From: Phorcus lineatus
Taxonomy: Eukaryota; Mollusca; Gastropoda; Trochida; Trochidae
DNA: 64,000 nt
Direction of reading: 5' to 3'
Assembly: GCA_921293015.1 (NCBI GenBank)
Contig: OV121085.1
Coordinates: 24,751,911 to 24,815,910, forward strand
Below are positions 45,687 to 58,076 of the stretch, in pieces (positions within the stretch are counted from its first letter, which is position 1; each line of letters opens with the position of its first letter). The position numbers and the translations under genes are program-made. The notes beneath the pieces are model-generated. The model was not told the DNA's origin. It worked only from the letters and a program-made list of their open reading frames with translations, and searched no databases.

Positions 45687-47815
45687 AGACCCTTTTTCGC
45701 GCGCTCATTTACATACGGCCTTGACCTCATTAACATAACAGCTGATCGTGGTGGAGGCAAAACATGGCGGCGAGCGGACTGGCGGCTGACTAACATTTTA
45801 TACTAATTCAAAGTTTTATTTCCATTTCTTGGCGTTATGTTTTGCCGTTCTCTCACGTTTACTTCATTACATTGACAGGTCAGATAAATGTAACCTAGCT
45901 TTACCTATATATACCTCTATATCTTACCCAAATAGTTGGCCATGGTGATAGGATTTCTTCACTTTCTCTTAGAGTAATTTTTTCATAGTAACATTGATAA
46001 CTGGGAGTCTCAATGTGAACATCTAAATACAGAGCCTTTCGTCAAGCAACAGAAATTGAAGAAACTATTTTTTTAGTAAAATCTACTTGGTAAAATGCCC
46101 AGATATTAATCAATATACATATATTTTAATTATCTGCATTAATTTTCCCTTTCTGACAACCTTAGTGTGTCAGGCAAAGATTGGACTGTCAATCATAAAT
46201 AGTTTTCCCAAGGTATTTCATTTTCATCATTAAATTGAATGTATTGACTTCAAATACAATAACATCCTAAATATGAAATAAACTAGATGAGATAAGTTGG
46301 GCTTATTGGAATTTTATTTTTAATATTGTTCCAATTTATCAGTAATTAAATAAATCATAGTTCATAATTGAAAAAGTTACAGATATCCTTAACTTTTTGT
46401 CTTGTTTATGAATCTAAATCTTACTAATAAAAGTAAATGATGTATTAAGTGAAAAAATAACTGTTCATCAATTATATCTCAAATAATTCCTTAGATGAAT
46501 TTGTGAATATCAATAAGAATAGGTAAAGCTGTAGCCCATTTATAGTAAAAGAGAATTGAAAATGTTCAAATTTCAACTAATTTCTCTGGTTACATGTTTT
46601 TTTATAAGTAAAATATATTTGAAACTTTCAAACCTGTATTTAGCATAATAAACATCTTACTATTTATCAAACAATATATGCAACAACAAATGCAAATATA
46701 AAAACAGACTGTCTACTAGCAGTGATAAATATTTTTTCAATATTGAAACATGCATTTCACTTGAGATAGGATAAGGAGGAGGGGACTATCAACATTCTTG
46801 ATTCCCGTCCAGACTTTTGATTATTTTCTGGTGAAATACTCTAAATATATTTAAATTTTGTTAATTAAATGGTAAATGGTTGTATTTCAATGTCTCTTTT
46901 GGTGAAAAAAGCAAAGCTCCATTGCTAAACATTCTAGAAAAAAAATCACATTGCTTGTGTTACTCATTGTGAAATACTTCATCATTTCAAAATAATATCT
47001 ATATATATTAATTTGCATATATTGTGTTGCCTCTGAAATTAGAAAATAATATCTATAGGATATAGGCAATTACATAAATGTCTTACATTACCTTTATTAA
47101 TTGACTCTCCATTAAAACAAAGATAGTTAATTGGAACGTTTTATGAAAGTAAATTTCTTCTATCTTTGTACTAAAAAAATAATCTACAAATCGAATAGAT
47201 ACAAGATATAGAGCCTTTATTGATGTACGGGTGGGATTTATCACTATGTCTGTTTCACATTCTTTGAAATATTAATTAGTAAAAAATCCTGTGGATATAA
47301 CATAATAAACCAATGTCAGCAAATCATAGGCCTATCACTAGACTGGGTCTGGATCAATGAGACAAAGTTCTTCCCTTTTTAAGGGGACCGGTGTACTATT
47401 TTAGAGTCTTATTTAATCATATTTATGTCAGATGTGTGATTTTGTATCAAAATACGAATTAAATATTGTTTTACAAGACCTATAATGTGTCTGTGGATTT
47501 AATTTATTTGCTGATACATCGGTATTTCAATGTTTGTAAACAAGCTACAAAGGCGTCGTCACTTGACAATCTACATCCCGTCTAAAAATAATTGAAAGAT
47601 AGGTTTGGTGAAATATACATTTAAATACGAAATATTTACGACCAATTCTTGCTAATAATGCTATGTTTATGGTGGAAGTACTTCAAAACATTTGAAAACT
47701 ACGCGCTGTAAATGTTGAGGCGAGTGCAGGCACGCTACGGAGCTTCCGGTCTTTCTGCCTCCACTAAATATTCATGAGCTAGCCGTCGCATGATTTTTCC
47801 CGGGAAAAAGGGTCT
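45687..47815. mobile_element. 2.1-kb terminal-inverted-repeat element, non-autonomous
   Basis: AGACCCTTTTTC at 45687-45698 is inverted at 47804-47815. Similarity continues inside both ends (ATG-GGC, CTCAT-AA, GTGGAGGCAAAA-like blocks). The left end includes AACATGGCGGCGAGCGG, another YY1-like site. The interior is AT-rich with no coding signal. No clear target duplication, so the exact ends are uncertain. Confidence 0.55.
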
Positions 47816-47939
47816 GTAGCAGGTTTGTCACCTGTTGCAAGATATGCCTTCTATCGGGTAACAAAATACAGCCAAGAAAAAACAAAGAACGATATATTAT
47901 ACATAGATACATATTTTACATTCCCGAAAAAGTGTTCAT

Positions 47940-48690
47940 CACAGTGCAAGAGCAGGTCGGACACATGAATTGTTGCAAGAGATGTCTTGTTGTTGGGCAC
48001 TCTGATGGCTCATAGCTGAGGCAGGGATCAAGCAGTGAAAGATTGCAGCTTTCCAACAGTGTTGGCATTTTCTTCTCCTGCATGCCTTGCCGAATGTATA
48101 TGACATGTCCTTCTTACTGATTCTGGAGATTCCAAGCATCTCTCTTGCAAAACCACTCAAGTAGGGTTATTCCAAGGGACCAGATATCTGACAATACTGT
48201 TCCCTTTTTGCCTGAGAGAAGCGCCCTGGACACATATACTCTGGTGTTCCAACAGCATGGACTCCACTGGTGGTTGAAGACACATTAAATGACCTGACTC
48301 TTGCCAGACCAAGGTCACAGATCTTTGGCGAAAGGTGTTTGTCGAGAAGAATATTTGCAGGCTTTATATCCTGGTGGATAATCTGTGGTTCATGCTCATG
48401 CAAGTAGGCAATTCTTTCAAGCACACCAATGGCAACACTAATTTGCTTGTGTGGCATATCGACTTCGTCATCATTAAGGTAAATTCAGTCTTCCATGTTT
48501 GGTCCATCTAACAGCTCAGTGACTACGGAGACACAATTCTGATTCATATATGTACCAATAAACCTGACAATATTCTTGTGAGCAATTTGTTGATGTACGC
48601 TTGCCTCGTTTAGAATGAATTTGTCAGGACGCAGACTCAATATCCTTGACGTAAGATACGTTCAGTGGTTCGTTAGACACACAGACCCCG
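47940..48690 (-). pseudogene. Serine/threonine-type protein kinase domain, degenerate
   Basis: Reading leftward: FILNEASVHQQIAHKNIVRFIGTY (helix C Glu and following strand), VVTELLDGPNMED, a TGA stop (48485-48487), then MPHKQISVAIGVLERIAYLH, IIHQDIKPANILLD (catalytic loop), ICDLGLARV (DFG position), GTPEYMCP, a frameshift at ~48215, LSDIWSLGITLLEWF, and a third frame with LLDPCLSYEPSECPT at ~47980. The HRD Arg is Gln and DFG is DLG. The glycine loop and the usual VAVK are not seen. A kinase copy without introns and with three lesions, probably a retrocopy or dead paralogue. Confidence 0.75.
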
Positions 48691-48722
48691 CCTTCTAGAA
48701 CAGGTTAGAGCCCATTTGATGT

Positions 48723-49187
48723 TCAATTATCAGGAGGAACGTTTGAGGGAGGTGGTAACATATCTTCTTTTGACTTTGGAGGTTTTGCAACAATCTGCTT
48801 ATCAGGTTGTGTGGCAGGAGAATCCTTTTCAGGGGTCGGTGTGGCACGTTTTTCATTCCCAATCATTGTACTTGTTTCTGGTTGTTCAGATAATGGTATC
48901 TTTAAGTTTTCGCTGGGATTAACGTTATTGTATTTTGGTTGATCGTTAACCTTTTTTTCTGTCCCTGCTGACGAGGATAATGGTTCTGGTGGATTTGCTT
49001 TACTTGAAGAATACTTCAGCATAGTAGATGAGTACCATCTCTTAATGCCCGCAGGCCTTTCTTTCTCGTAGGCTTCTCCGACAGTTTGGGTCTGCGAGGC
49101 CTTATTCGAAGGGTTATGGCTTAAAAAACGGCATCTAACTGCTTTGGCGAAAATGGAACCAAGACATATACCAACTGTTTCGATGCT
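48723..49187 (-). CDS. Unrecognised proline/lysine-rich coding exon (possible last exon)
   Basis: An open frame of ~154 codons follows a CTTTTTTTTAG acceptor-like sequence at ~49188. It begins with a hydrophobic IETVGICLGSIFAKAV stretch, then basic RCRFLSH and KRWYSSTMLKYSS, and a long disordered Pro/Ser/Lys tail ending PPPSNVPPDN-stop. I do not recognise a family. It could be the end of a small membrane-anchored protein gene; upstream exons were not found. The kinase pseudogene begins ~35 bp downstream in the same direction and may once have been joined to it. Confidence 0.35.
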   Translation of the reverse strand, partial: SIETVGICLGSIFAKAVRCRFLSHNPSNKASQTQTVGEAYEKERPAGIKRWYSSTMLKYSSSKANPPEPLSSSAGTEKKVNDQPKYNNVNPSENLKIPLSEQPETSTMIGNEKRATPTPEKDSPATQPDKQIVAKPPKSKEDMLPPPSNVPPDN

Positions 49188-49544
49188 AAAAAAAAGAAAT
49201 AAAGAATTGAAGAAAGTGGATTGATTTATATTGTATAATAATATGTCATGAATGAATTGGTTATACAAAAATATAATGGTAAATAGTGACATCGAAATGA
49301 TTAGTAAGTAGTAAAGGATGAACTCTCATGGCTCAAAAGTAACTCAGTGTAAGAGTTACAAAGTGTATCAAATGAAAGCGTTTTCCATCAAATACAATGT
49401 CTTACGATGTCTACGTGTGTGTTGTGCAGCAGAACAGTACGAAGAAACCAACTTGCCGTTTCCTGTAATAAATGTGACCAGCTTACGCACGGTGAATGCG
49501 ATATCGACATAAATACGACTGAGAGCAGAGGTGCAGTTAGCTAA

Positions 49545-50064
49545 GATACATAGCCCCGCTATGAATCACCTCTATAGACGATAGTGGAGGAAATCCTTTG
49601 TCGCACTTTCGCGCATCTGTTACGACTTTCGCGCACGAAAAAACTACATCAATGCTTTCTTTACACTTATATCTACATGTTCGCACCTTTTTTAAAATTA
49701 AAAAAATCAGACAGAAATATTTATAAGCAGTCAAACAACTCAGTCGATGTCTCGCGATCGGTCGCCGCCATTTTGAATCACGTGACCAATCGGTGGATTC
49801 CCTCCCCAAAATACTGGCGAAGTCAGCTCTATGTAATAGATCACTGTATGTGTCCTTTTACCTTTTCTGTAAATAGTAATATAGATTGTAAATTTAAAAC
49901 ATAATTGATCTGGTTGACAAATTAACGAGATTTATATTAATAATATTTTTATTTCATTCTCACAAGAAAATGTAAATTCTTGTGTTCAGGGACTATTATA
50001 TCAGGTTTGATTAAATTTCAAACACCAACTCCCAAATAACCCAACACACAGCATTTAGAACTGC
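49545..50064 (-). repeat. Dispersed repeat unit B-A (copy 3)
   Basis: Inverted relative to 42567-43095 and nearly identical, including the E-box/YY1-like pair and the CTATAGACGATAGTGGAGG end. It joins unit C at 50060. Confidence 0.8.
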
Positions 50065-50690
50065 TAACTGTTTATAATGAAATTGCCTATGAATTTTAGA
50101 ATTGTGATACTTTCTCAAAATAAAAATTACAATCATTTTTGGGGAACAATGTCACTAATACTAAAATTATTGATAAATATATAACATCATTCTTAATGTC
50201 TGGAAGTAGAAGGTAATAGCAAGACTTGAAAAAAATCTATCAATATGTGATATGGCAAACAGACTTTTCTTATTTTTTTAATGATAAATTATTCTTATGT
50301 TTATGTCAAAAAATGTCATCACAACATTAGTGAGTTGTTTAGTCATTCTTATTACACATTTAAAGGAATTTTAAACCATCTTAAATTGCAGATAGAATGG
50401 ACAAGGTTAAACTACTATTTCTGTTTGATATGGAATTTGATTTAAAAGATGAGTAATGCTCAAACAAGGACTCCATGGGCATTCTTGGCACTTGGTTAGG
50501 GAATTCCCTGACATTTGTATTGTCACAAACTTTATTGGATATGGTAGATATTCCAAATACATTATTATTCACTCTCGGCCTAGTAAAATATAGTTTTTAC
50601 ATGTTCTTAAGACAATTGTGTATGACTTTACACAACCTCTTGCAATTGTTACCTCTTATATGTCTCATCAGCTTTGAGGAAATATGAAGA
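50060..50690 (-). repeat. Dispersed repeat unit C (copy 2)
   Basis: Reverse-complement near-copy of 32918-33547. Here C and B-A are contiguous (about 1.15 kb together), whereas the other copies carry only one of them. Confidence 0.8.
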
Positions 50691-50764
50691 ATGAAGAGTA
50701 CGTATTAGCTTACTACGTTCGCACGTGTTATCATTACGTACGTACGTGTTATAATTACGTACGT

Positions 50765-51347
50765 ACGTAAAAATATTTGTTTTACCATGTCCCTTCTGGA
50801 GCTTCGTACATTCGCAACAAGGACAATCTCGAAATCTATTCTAAATGGGAAATTCTTTTCAATGACTGTAAATTTGATTGGCCTAATGTCTTTAGTTGTT
50901 ACAGGCATGGCTTGAAAGATGTAAAATCCTTGATTTTCAGTAAATTGCATATAATTATATATACAAAAAGAGAACTGTTAAAAATGAATTCCTTTGACAA
51001 TGATATGTGCAGTTTCTGTAAAGATTCCTCAGAGAGTGTTCGCCATGTTTATTGGGATTGCAGTGAAACCGTAAAATTCTGGAATGATTTAGAACTATGG
51101 ATAAATAAGCACTTATTTAATTTTTTTTATTTGGTTTGGTACACTACATAAGGATGTATTACTAAATCAAATAAAACGTCTTTGTCTAATATTAAAAACT
51201 CTATTCCAAATTTCAATAACTACAAAATTGTACTTAAAGACATAATGTTTTTAGAAAGATTCAATTGTATGAAAAACAATGATATTGCAAAATTCAATTT
51301 AAAAAATGGAAATCACTTATCCCAATTTTCAGCAACTGATTAGGGTG
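50765..51347 (+). pseudogene. L1-like LINE ORF2, C-terminal Cys domain fragment
   Basis: WEILFNDCKFDWPNVF, FSKLHIIIYTKRELLK and CSFCKDSSESVRHVYWDCSETVKFW are the zinc-finger-like C-terminal region of L1/Tx1-type ORF2. After frameshifts it ends with FLERFNCMKNNDIAKFNLKNGN. Separate from, and in opposite orientation to, the L1-like element at 34-42 kb. Confidence 0.75.
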
Positions 51348-51729
51348 GAATATCAATATCAATGTTTTGATATTTAGAATGTAACTCTTATATATTTGCC
51401 TGGGAGATATGGATGGATGTCTGACTCTGTAAAACTGGGAACTAATTAAATAAAACAAATGGTATTAAAGGTCGACAAATACATCACTTCCAACAGAAAA
51501 TAATGTTAATGGGTTTTTTACCTTCCCTTTGCATGACGAATTACGTTTTTCACTGTTCTTTTATCAACATTGATTTGGCATACATTCAATATTACATGGT
51601 AATTCTAATGTTGACTCTGAGACTACTAAAGAAATAATTTCCACAGTTCATTATTCAAATTATAAGCGTTTGATACAACCTAAAAGCTTATTATACAATT
51701 ATTCGAAGTTCAACACTCATATACCATGT

Positions 51730-54095
51730 AAAGTATAGTATAGATCCCCCCTCTTACTTTATATAAGTATGTACATCAAACCTATAATAGACCCCCCTCT
51801 TACTTAATATAAGTATGTACATCAAACCCATGATAGACCCCCCTCTTACTTAATATATGTATGTACATCAAACCCAGTATAGATTCGCCCCCTATTAACA
51901 TGTACATAAAAAACCCAGTAAAGATCCCCCTCCTTACTTTATATAGGTATGTACATCAAACACATTATAGAATCGCCCCCGATAAGCGTATACATCAAAC
52001 CCAGTATAGATCTCCCCTATTACTTTATATAGGTATGTATATCAAACACATTAGAGATTCGCACCCTTTTAGCATGTACATCAAACCGAGTAGAGATCCC
52101 CCTTTTACTTTACAATGTATATAATTATGTAAATGAAGCCCTTTATAGCTTCGCCCCCTATGAGCATGTTCATCAAACCTACTATAGATCTCCCTCTTAC
52201 TTTATATAGGTATGTACATCAATTGTAGATTCGCCCCCTATGAGCATTTACATAATACCCAGTATAGAGCACCCCTCTTATTATATATACGAATGTACAT
52301 CAAACCCAGTATAGATTAGCCTCCTATGAGCATGTACATCAAACCAAGTAATGATCCCCCCTCTTACTTTATTTAGGTCTGTACATCAAACCCAATAGAG
52401 ATCCCCTTTCTTACTTTATATAGGTATGTACATCAAACCCATTAACATTCGCCCCCTAGGAGCATGTACATCAAACCCAGCATAGATACCCCTCTTACTT
52501 TATATAGGTATGTACATCAAACCCTTTATAGATTCGCCCCATATGAGCATGTACATCAAACCAAGGACAGAGCCCCCTCTTACTTTATATAGGTATGTAC
52601 ATCAAACCTAGTATAGATCCCCCATCTAACTTTATATAGTTATGTACATCAAAGCCAGTATAGATCCCTCCTCTTACATTATATAAATATGTACATCAAA
52701 ACCAGTATAGATTAACATGTACATCATGCAAACCCAGTAAAGATCCCCCTTCTTACTTCATATAAATATGTACATTAAACCTATTACAGATTCACCCCCT
52801 ATAAACATGTACATCAAACCCAGTAGAGATCCCCCCTCTTACTTTGTATAAGTATGTACATCAAACCCAGTATAGATCCCCCGCTTACTTTATATTTTAC
52901 TTTACTTGATATAGGTATTTACATCAAACCTTTCATAGATTCGCCCCCTATGTGCATGTACATCAAACCCAGTATAGATCCCCCTTTTACTTTATAAAGG
53001 TATGTAAATCAAACCTAGTATTGATCCCCAATCTAACTTTATATAGTTATGTACATCAAACCCATTAGATCCCCGCTCTTACTTTATATAAATATGTACA
53101 TCAAACCCAGTATAGATCACCCTTTTACTTTACAATGTATATAGTTATGTAAATGAAACCCTTTATAGATTCGCCCCATATGAGCATGTTCATCAAACCT
53201 TCTATAGATCTCCCTCTTACTTTATATAGGTATGTACATAAAACCTTTTATAGATTCGCCCCCTATGAGCATGTACATCAAACCGAGTAGAGATCCCCCT
53301 TTTACTTTACAATGTATATAGTTATGTAAATGAAGCCCTTTATAGCTTCGCCCCCCTATGAGCATGTTCATCAAACCTACTATAGATCTCCCTCTTACTT
53401 TATATAGGTATGTACATCAAACCCAGTATAGATCACCCTTTTACTTTACAATGTATATAGTTATGTAAATGAAACCCTTTATAGATTCGCCCCATATGAG
53501 CATGTTCATCAAACCTTCTATAGATCTCCCTCTTACTTTATATAGGTATGTACATAAAACCTTTTATAGCTTCGCCCCCCTATGAGCATGTTCATCAAAC
53601 CTACTATAGATCTCCCTCTTACTTTATATAGGTATGTACATAAAACCTTTTATAGATTCGCCCCCTATGAGCATGTACATCAAACCCAGTATAGATCCCC
53701 CTTTTACTTTACAATGTATATAGTTATGTAAATGAAGCCCTTTATAGCTTCGCCCCCCTATGAGCATGTTCATCAAACCTACTATAGATCTCCCTCTTAC
53801 TTTATATAGGTATGTACATCTAACCAATTGTAGATTCGCCCCCTATGAGCATTTACATAATACCCAGTATAGAGCCCCCCTCTTATTATATATACGAATG
53901 TACATCAAACCCAGTATAGATTCGCCCCCTATGAGCATGTACATCAAACCGAGTAGAGATCCCCCTTTTACTTTACAATGTATATAGTTATGTAAATGAA
54001 GCCCTTTATAGATTCGCCCCCTATGAGCATGTTCATCAAACCTACTATAGATCTCCCTCTTACTTTATATAGGTATGTACCAGTATAGATTCGCC
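51730..54095 (+). repeat. Satellite array, ~44-bp monomer, about 54 copies
   Basis: Monomers share ATGTACATCAAACCC and alternate between a TATAGATCCCCCTCTTACTT type and a TAGATTCGCCCCCTATGAGC type. Landmark spacings (85, 138, 176, 178 and 264 bp) are all multiples of about 44 bp. Dimers and longer blocks are duplicated towards the right end. Open frames in it are repeat artefacts. Confidence 0.9.
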
Positions 54096-54099
54096 CACT

Positions 54100-54827
54100 A
54101 TTAACTTACTCCTGTCTTAGGAAAATTATTTGAACGAATTATTCTAAATCGAAAAGACAAATGGGCTACTGAAGTCAAGTGTTTTCCACATCCGCTTCAA
54201 TTTGGTTTCAGGAAAGGTCAGGTGCTTAGATGGCGGCACTCACACTCTTAGAAATAGTAGCATATTATAACGAGAGAGAAAACCCCGTTTAATGTGTTTT
54301 TACAGATAATGAAAAGGCATTCAACAGAGTTTGGCTTAACATAACTTTGGACTTACAGGTAAAAATATGGAGAATACTTCGTATTTTGTCATCTCCAATG
54401 CAGTCATGTGTTAGTATGGGGGGTCATACTTCAGAACTATTTCCTATTCAGCAGAACGTTGGTCAAGGACGTGTTCCATCAGCGTGGTTATTCACCCTTT
54501 ATATTAATGACCTCCTATATGATATTGACAAATCTGGTAGAGGGTTACAACTTCCGTGGGGTAGCACATCAGGTATATTACTGTCGGATGATACAACACT
54601 GTCGAGTTGTACGCCTGATGGTATCCAATGTCAACTTCATGCCATCCATTAATATGCTCAAACCTGGCATCTCCAAGTTTAATGCTAGCAAAAGCGTTCT
54701 TCTCTTGTCCGATTCTACATACAAACATACATGCCCTCAATTATCTCTTGGTGAGCAACAGGTAACTAAAAAAGTGACGTTGTTTATGCTGGTTTATATC
54801 TTAATACGGCCAAGTCAACCCAGTTGA
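54100..54827 (+). pseudogene. LINE-type reverse transcriptase fragment (GQGRVPSAW family)
   Basis: Motifs in order: LGKLFERIILNRKD, LQFGFRKGQ, LLEIVAYYNERENP, a VFTDNEKAFNRVW catalytic segment, QNVGQGRVPSAWLFTLYINDLL, then ILLSDDTTL in place of the ADD box, with S for A. The frame changes at least three times. The GQGRV-x-S-A-W box differs from both the CR1-like (GVPQGSV) and L1-like (GCRQGNPLSP) copies, so this is a fourth RT lineage. It starts directly at the edge of the satellite. Confidence 0.7.
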
Positions 54828-57521
54828 GTCGAGGAGCAGCATTACTGAATGATTTCTGTCCACAACTGGTATGAGTATAGTTTGGTATCTTGAGAAAATT
54901 CAAATTCTGTGATCGAAGAGTTTTTGCAGGGATATAAGTCATGTATATTTATAACGCTGTAGTCAGCCTTGGCGGTGTCCGGATAGCGGAGTTAGAATTT
55001 CATCATTAAGTAATTAACCCTATTAAACCGTGTAGCGAACTACAGAGGAAGATTGTACTGGAGTAGTGTCAGTTCAACACTTGTATTTATGATCCAGCTC
55101 TCGCTAGCCCGCCGAATTTTTTTCGTTGGTCTAAGTAATAAGGGAATATGTCTTGAAAGTTTTAAAGAAATTGATCATGTCTATCATACCGAAAATATTA
55201 GTAACAAACACTAAATTTTCCCCCACTGGCCGTCGCGCCTGCTATAGGCGCCTGTGAGTTATTGCTCCGGTAGGTAGCACAAGAGCTCATAGTGCCACAC
55301 GTTTTTGTTTCCTCAGGTGTGTGCATTACACCAAAAGCACACCTTCCTATCGCACGCCTTATGATTTGAACCCTTTGGTGGACATCAATACAGGTGGGAT
55401 CATTTAAAAAAGAAGAAAATGTTCTTTACTTCGATAATAAGTAGGTATCTGCGTTGCTTGAAATGAAGACACAGTAAGTGCTGCACAATAGGTGAATTTC
55501 AGGTATTTTTACCTTCATTCCTTTTTTCACACAATATTTCTCATCATAAGGTCGACAATTATTATACCACAAGAAACAGAAAAGTATTGTCTTTTATTCC
55601 ATGTAAAATATGTACATGCGTAAAAATACATAGACACAGCAAGCGCCACAAAAAACTTTATTCATCTATCCACATCATATGAACTGAAGGGCAATTATGT
55701 CATGAACCTTTCTTTCAGTCATGTTTTCTCAATAGCTTGGCTCAATTTGAAATTGATTACATAGCGATAGAGAGGAAAAGGTGATTTTTTTTATTCTTAA
55801 GTGTTTTACATTTTTTGCATTTTATATCACGTAAACTCTTTGACATACTTTGAAATTTTACATATCATAATAAAGAAATTGGAGAGTCTTCATTTTCATA
55901 TAAAAAAAATTATGTGTACGAAAATCAATTAAAACTCAGTAAGCATCGCACGACCAGGCAGTCTCACTATTCATATCTTGTGAACTGCGAAACGATTAAA
56001 TCATCTATCTTTCTTTTACACTTTCTATCTATATAACCGCAGCACACACTTTTAAAATTTTTTTATCAAAATAAAGAGGAAGTATAAAATGGCTTCAATT
56101 CCATATATTAGTTGCTTATGTACTGAGCAAATAACAAAATTTATAAAGTTGGAAAAATAGACAATTTTCATCCTGTGCGAGTGAATTTTTTCAGCAAGGA
56201 TATCACTGAGCGTGTGCGTCAGGCCCGGTGCATGCACCTTCAGAATTCATGGAGTTAGGGCGTCCGAATTAAAAACAAGTTTACTTCAGCTATAGACACC
56301 ATTCTAGAGATGGTAGAATTTCCATTCACAGTGACCAATAAGTATCATCCATTTGTACTACGGGATTCGCTGACTAGTTTTGTAAACAACGATAATTACG
56401 TCCGGATTGGCTATGTAAACACACACCATATACTTTGAAAACAGTTGCATCTGCGATGGAAAATTCAGCCACTGGTGCCAATTACGTATCAGTGGTAGCT
56501 AGATGAGTGCTGGAAAATTCAGCTATGGGGGCAAAATCGGTCATGATAATATTCAGCAAATTAGGGATTGAAACACACAAAATATACATGAACACATCAA
56601 AGTGCTGACCTATGTCATGTTTCATGACATTCTAATAATCAGTATCTGAGTTATGAAAAGAACAATTTACAATTTGATGGAAGAACTGAAAAAATTGCAT
56701 AAATTGAGTAATTTAGGGACTGAAAAAAACAAAATGTAAGGCTACACATCATCGCGATTCAATATGTCATGTTTCTTTAAGTTCCAACAATTAGTACCTG
56801 AGCTAGGAAGAACTTTTTTTTTTTGACAAATGCCCTTTTTTACACCTGTAAAATGTATTGCAACGCCTGTTTTTGACTGTCAGGTTACAAAATATTGAAA
56901 TCCAATTAAAAAGGATCAATTTCATATAAAAGTCTTCCTTTCAGAATGTTTTAAAACCAATGAAATCTTTGGTAATTACCAATTTCAAAATAGTCAGTGG
57001 ATGGTGACATTGACTGACTTCAACTGATTGCTAAAGACAAAGAATGTCTAACGAGTAACGGTCTAATCTTTTTCTGAACAGGACACTGATGGCCAATGAG
57101 GCTGTTGGTTCCATTCTGTTTTGGTAATGTATTTGCCAGAAGAGTTCTGAAAATCACTGAAAACAAATAATTATTCAGCTTCTGGAAAAGTTGAAAGTAG
57201 ATTTTTAGGGGGTGGTTCTTGTTAGGCGGTCACAGAGTCAACAAATTTATAAATTAGAATCCCACTCAGCCATGGAATCTGTACACAAGGTATCAGCTTT
57301 TTAGGCCTCTTGCTTCCAGAGAAGATGAAAGTAGCCCTTAATGGTGTAGTCCCTGTGGTCCTTATTAGGTTCAGGGGGGTCACCAAATCTATAAATCAGA
57401 ATTCCCATCAGCTAAGGTATCATTAAGTACATTAAGTTTCAGATTTCTTCGCCTCTTGCTTCTGGAGAAGAAGATGAAAATATGTTGTGGTCCTTATTAG
57501 ACTTTACAGACTGCTATCTTT
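54828..57521. other. AT-rich sequence without a gene; two degenerate repeats
   Basis: No coding motif. A diverged tandem pair is visible at 56558-56670 and 56713-56813, sharing TTAGGGA-TGAAA, TATGTCATGTTTC and GTA-CTGAG blocks. Segments at 57230-57340 and 57370-57480 share CACCAAAT-TATAAAT-AGAAT and CCTCTTGCTTC-GGAGAAGA blocks, and a weaker third copy lies at 58200-58290. Confidence 0.5.
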
Positions 57522-58076
57522 TTATGGGTCTGTATCAACATGATTTCGGATATGTTTCTTTAAACTTTCTTTGCTTTTGAATGTCTTAGAGCATTCTCCA
57601 CAAGAATACATTCTCACCGCATGGTGGCGATTCATGTGAGTGCGCATGTTTGCCCTTTGGCTAAAACACTTGCCACATACAGTGCACAGGTAGGGCTGTT
57701 CACCTGTGTGTGTTTTCTTATGTTCACCTAGGCTGCCCCTGTCACTAAAGCTTTTACTACATTGTTCACACTTGAAAGGGCGCACACCAAGATGTCGCCT
57801 TACATGTGTCTCCATGTTACTTTTTTGTGCAAAAGATCTTGCACAAATAAAACACTGGTGTGGTTTTTCTCCTGAATGGAGGCGCATGTGAACTTTCATT
57901 GTTATCTTTTGAACAAAAGCCTTGCTGCAGACTGGACATGTGTATGGCCTAACGAGATTGTGAATCCTCAGGTGTCTCTTGAGTGTGCGTTCAGTGCTAT
58001 AGAACTCCAGGCACACTGGACACTGGGCCGCTGCCAGACCCTTCTTCCTCCCCCTGCCATCCTGCACCTTGCCTAA
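57522..58076 (-). CDS. C2H2 zinc-finger protein, last coding exon with six fingers
   Basis: The exon begins after TTTTGTTTTAG at 58077 with GKVQDGRGRKKGLAAAQ and ends at a stop near 57522. Six C2H2 fingers run from residue ~16 to ~176: CPVCLEFYSTERTLKRHLRIH and five more, joined by canonical linkers such as HSGEKPHQC and HTGEQPYLC. All metal ligands are present and there is no stop or frameshift. It is probably a sequence-specific DNA-binding regulator. Upstream exons lie further right and were not identified. No clear AATAAA was found downstream. This is the best candidate for a functional host gene in the window. Confidence 0.85.
   Translation of the reverse strand, partial: LGKVQDGRGRKKGLAAAQCPVCLEFYSTERTLKRHLRIHNLVRPYTCPVCSKAFVQKITMKVHMRLHSGEKPHQCFICARSFAQKSNMETHVRRHLGVRPFKCEQCSKSFSDRGSLGEHKKTHTGEQPYLCTVCGKCFSQRANMRTHMNRHHAVRMYSCGECSKTFKSKESLKKHIRNHVDTDP

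Noticed and set aside
51861..53987. Open frames of 67-87 codons in the satellite
   Set aside because: Low-information products of a 44-bp repeat; frames break wherever the unit length varies.
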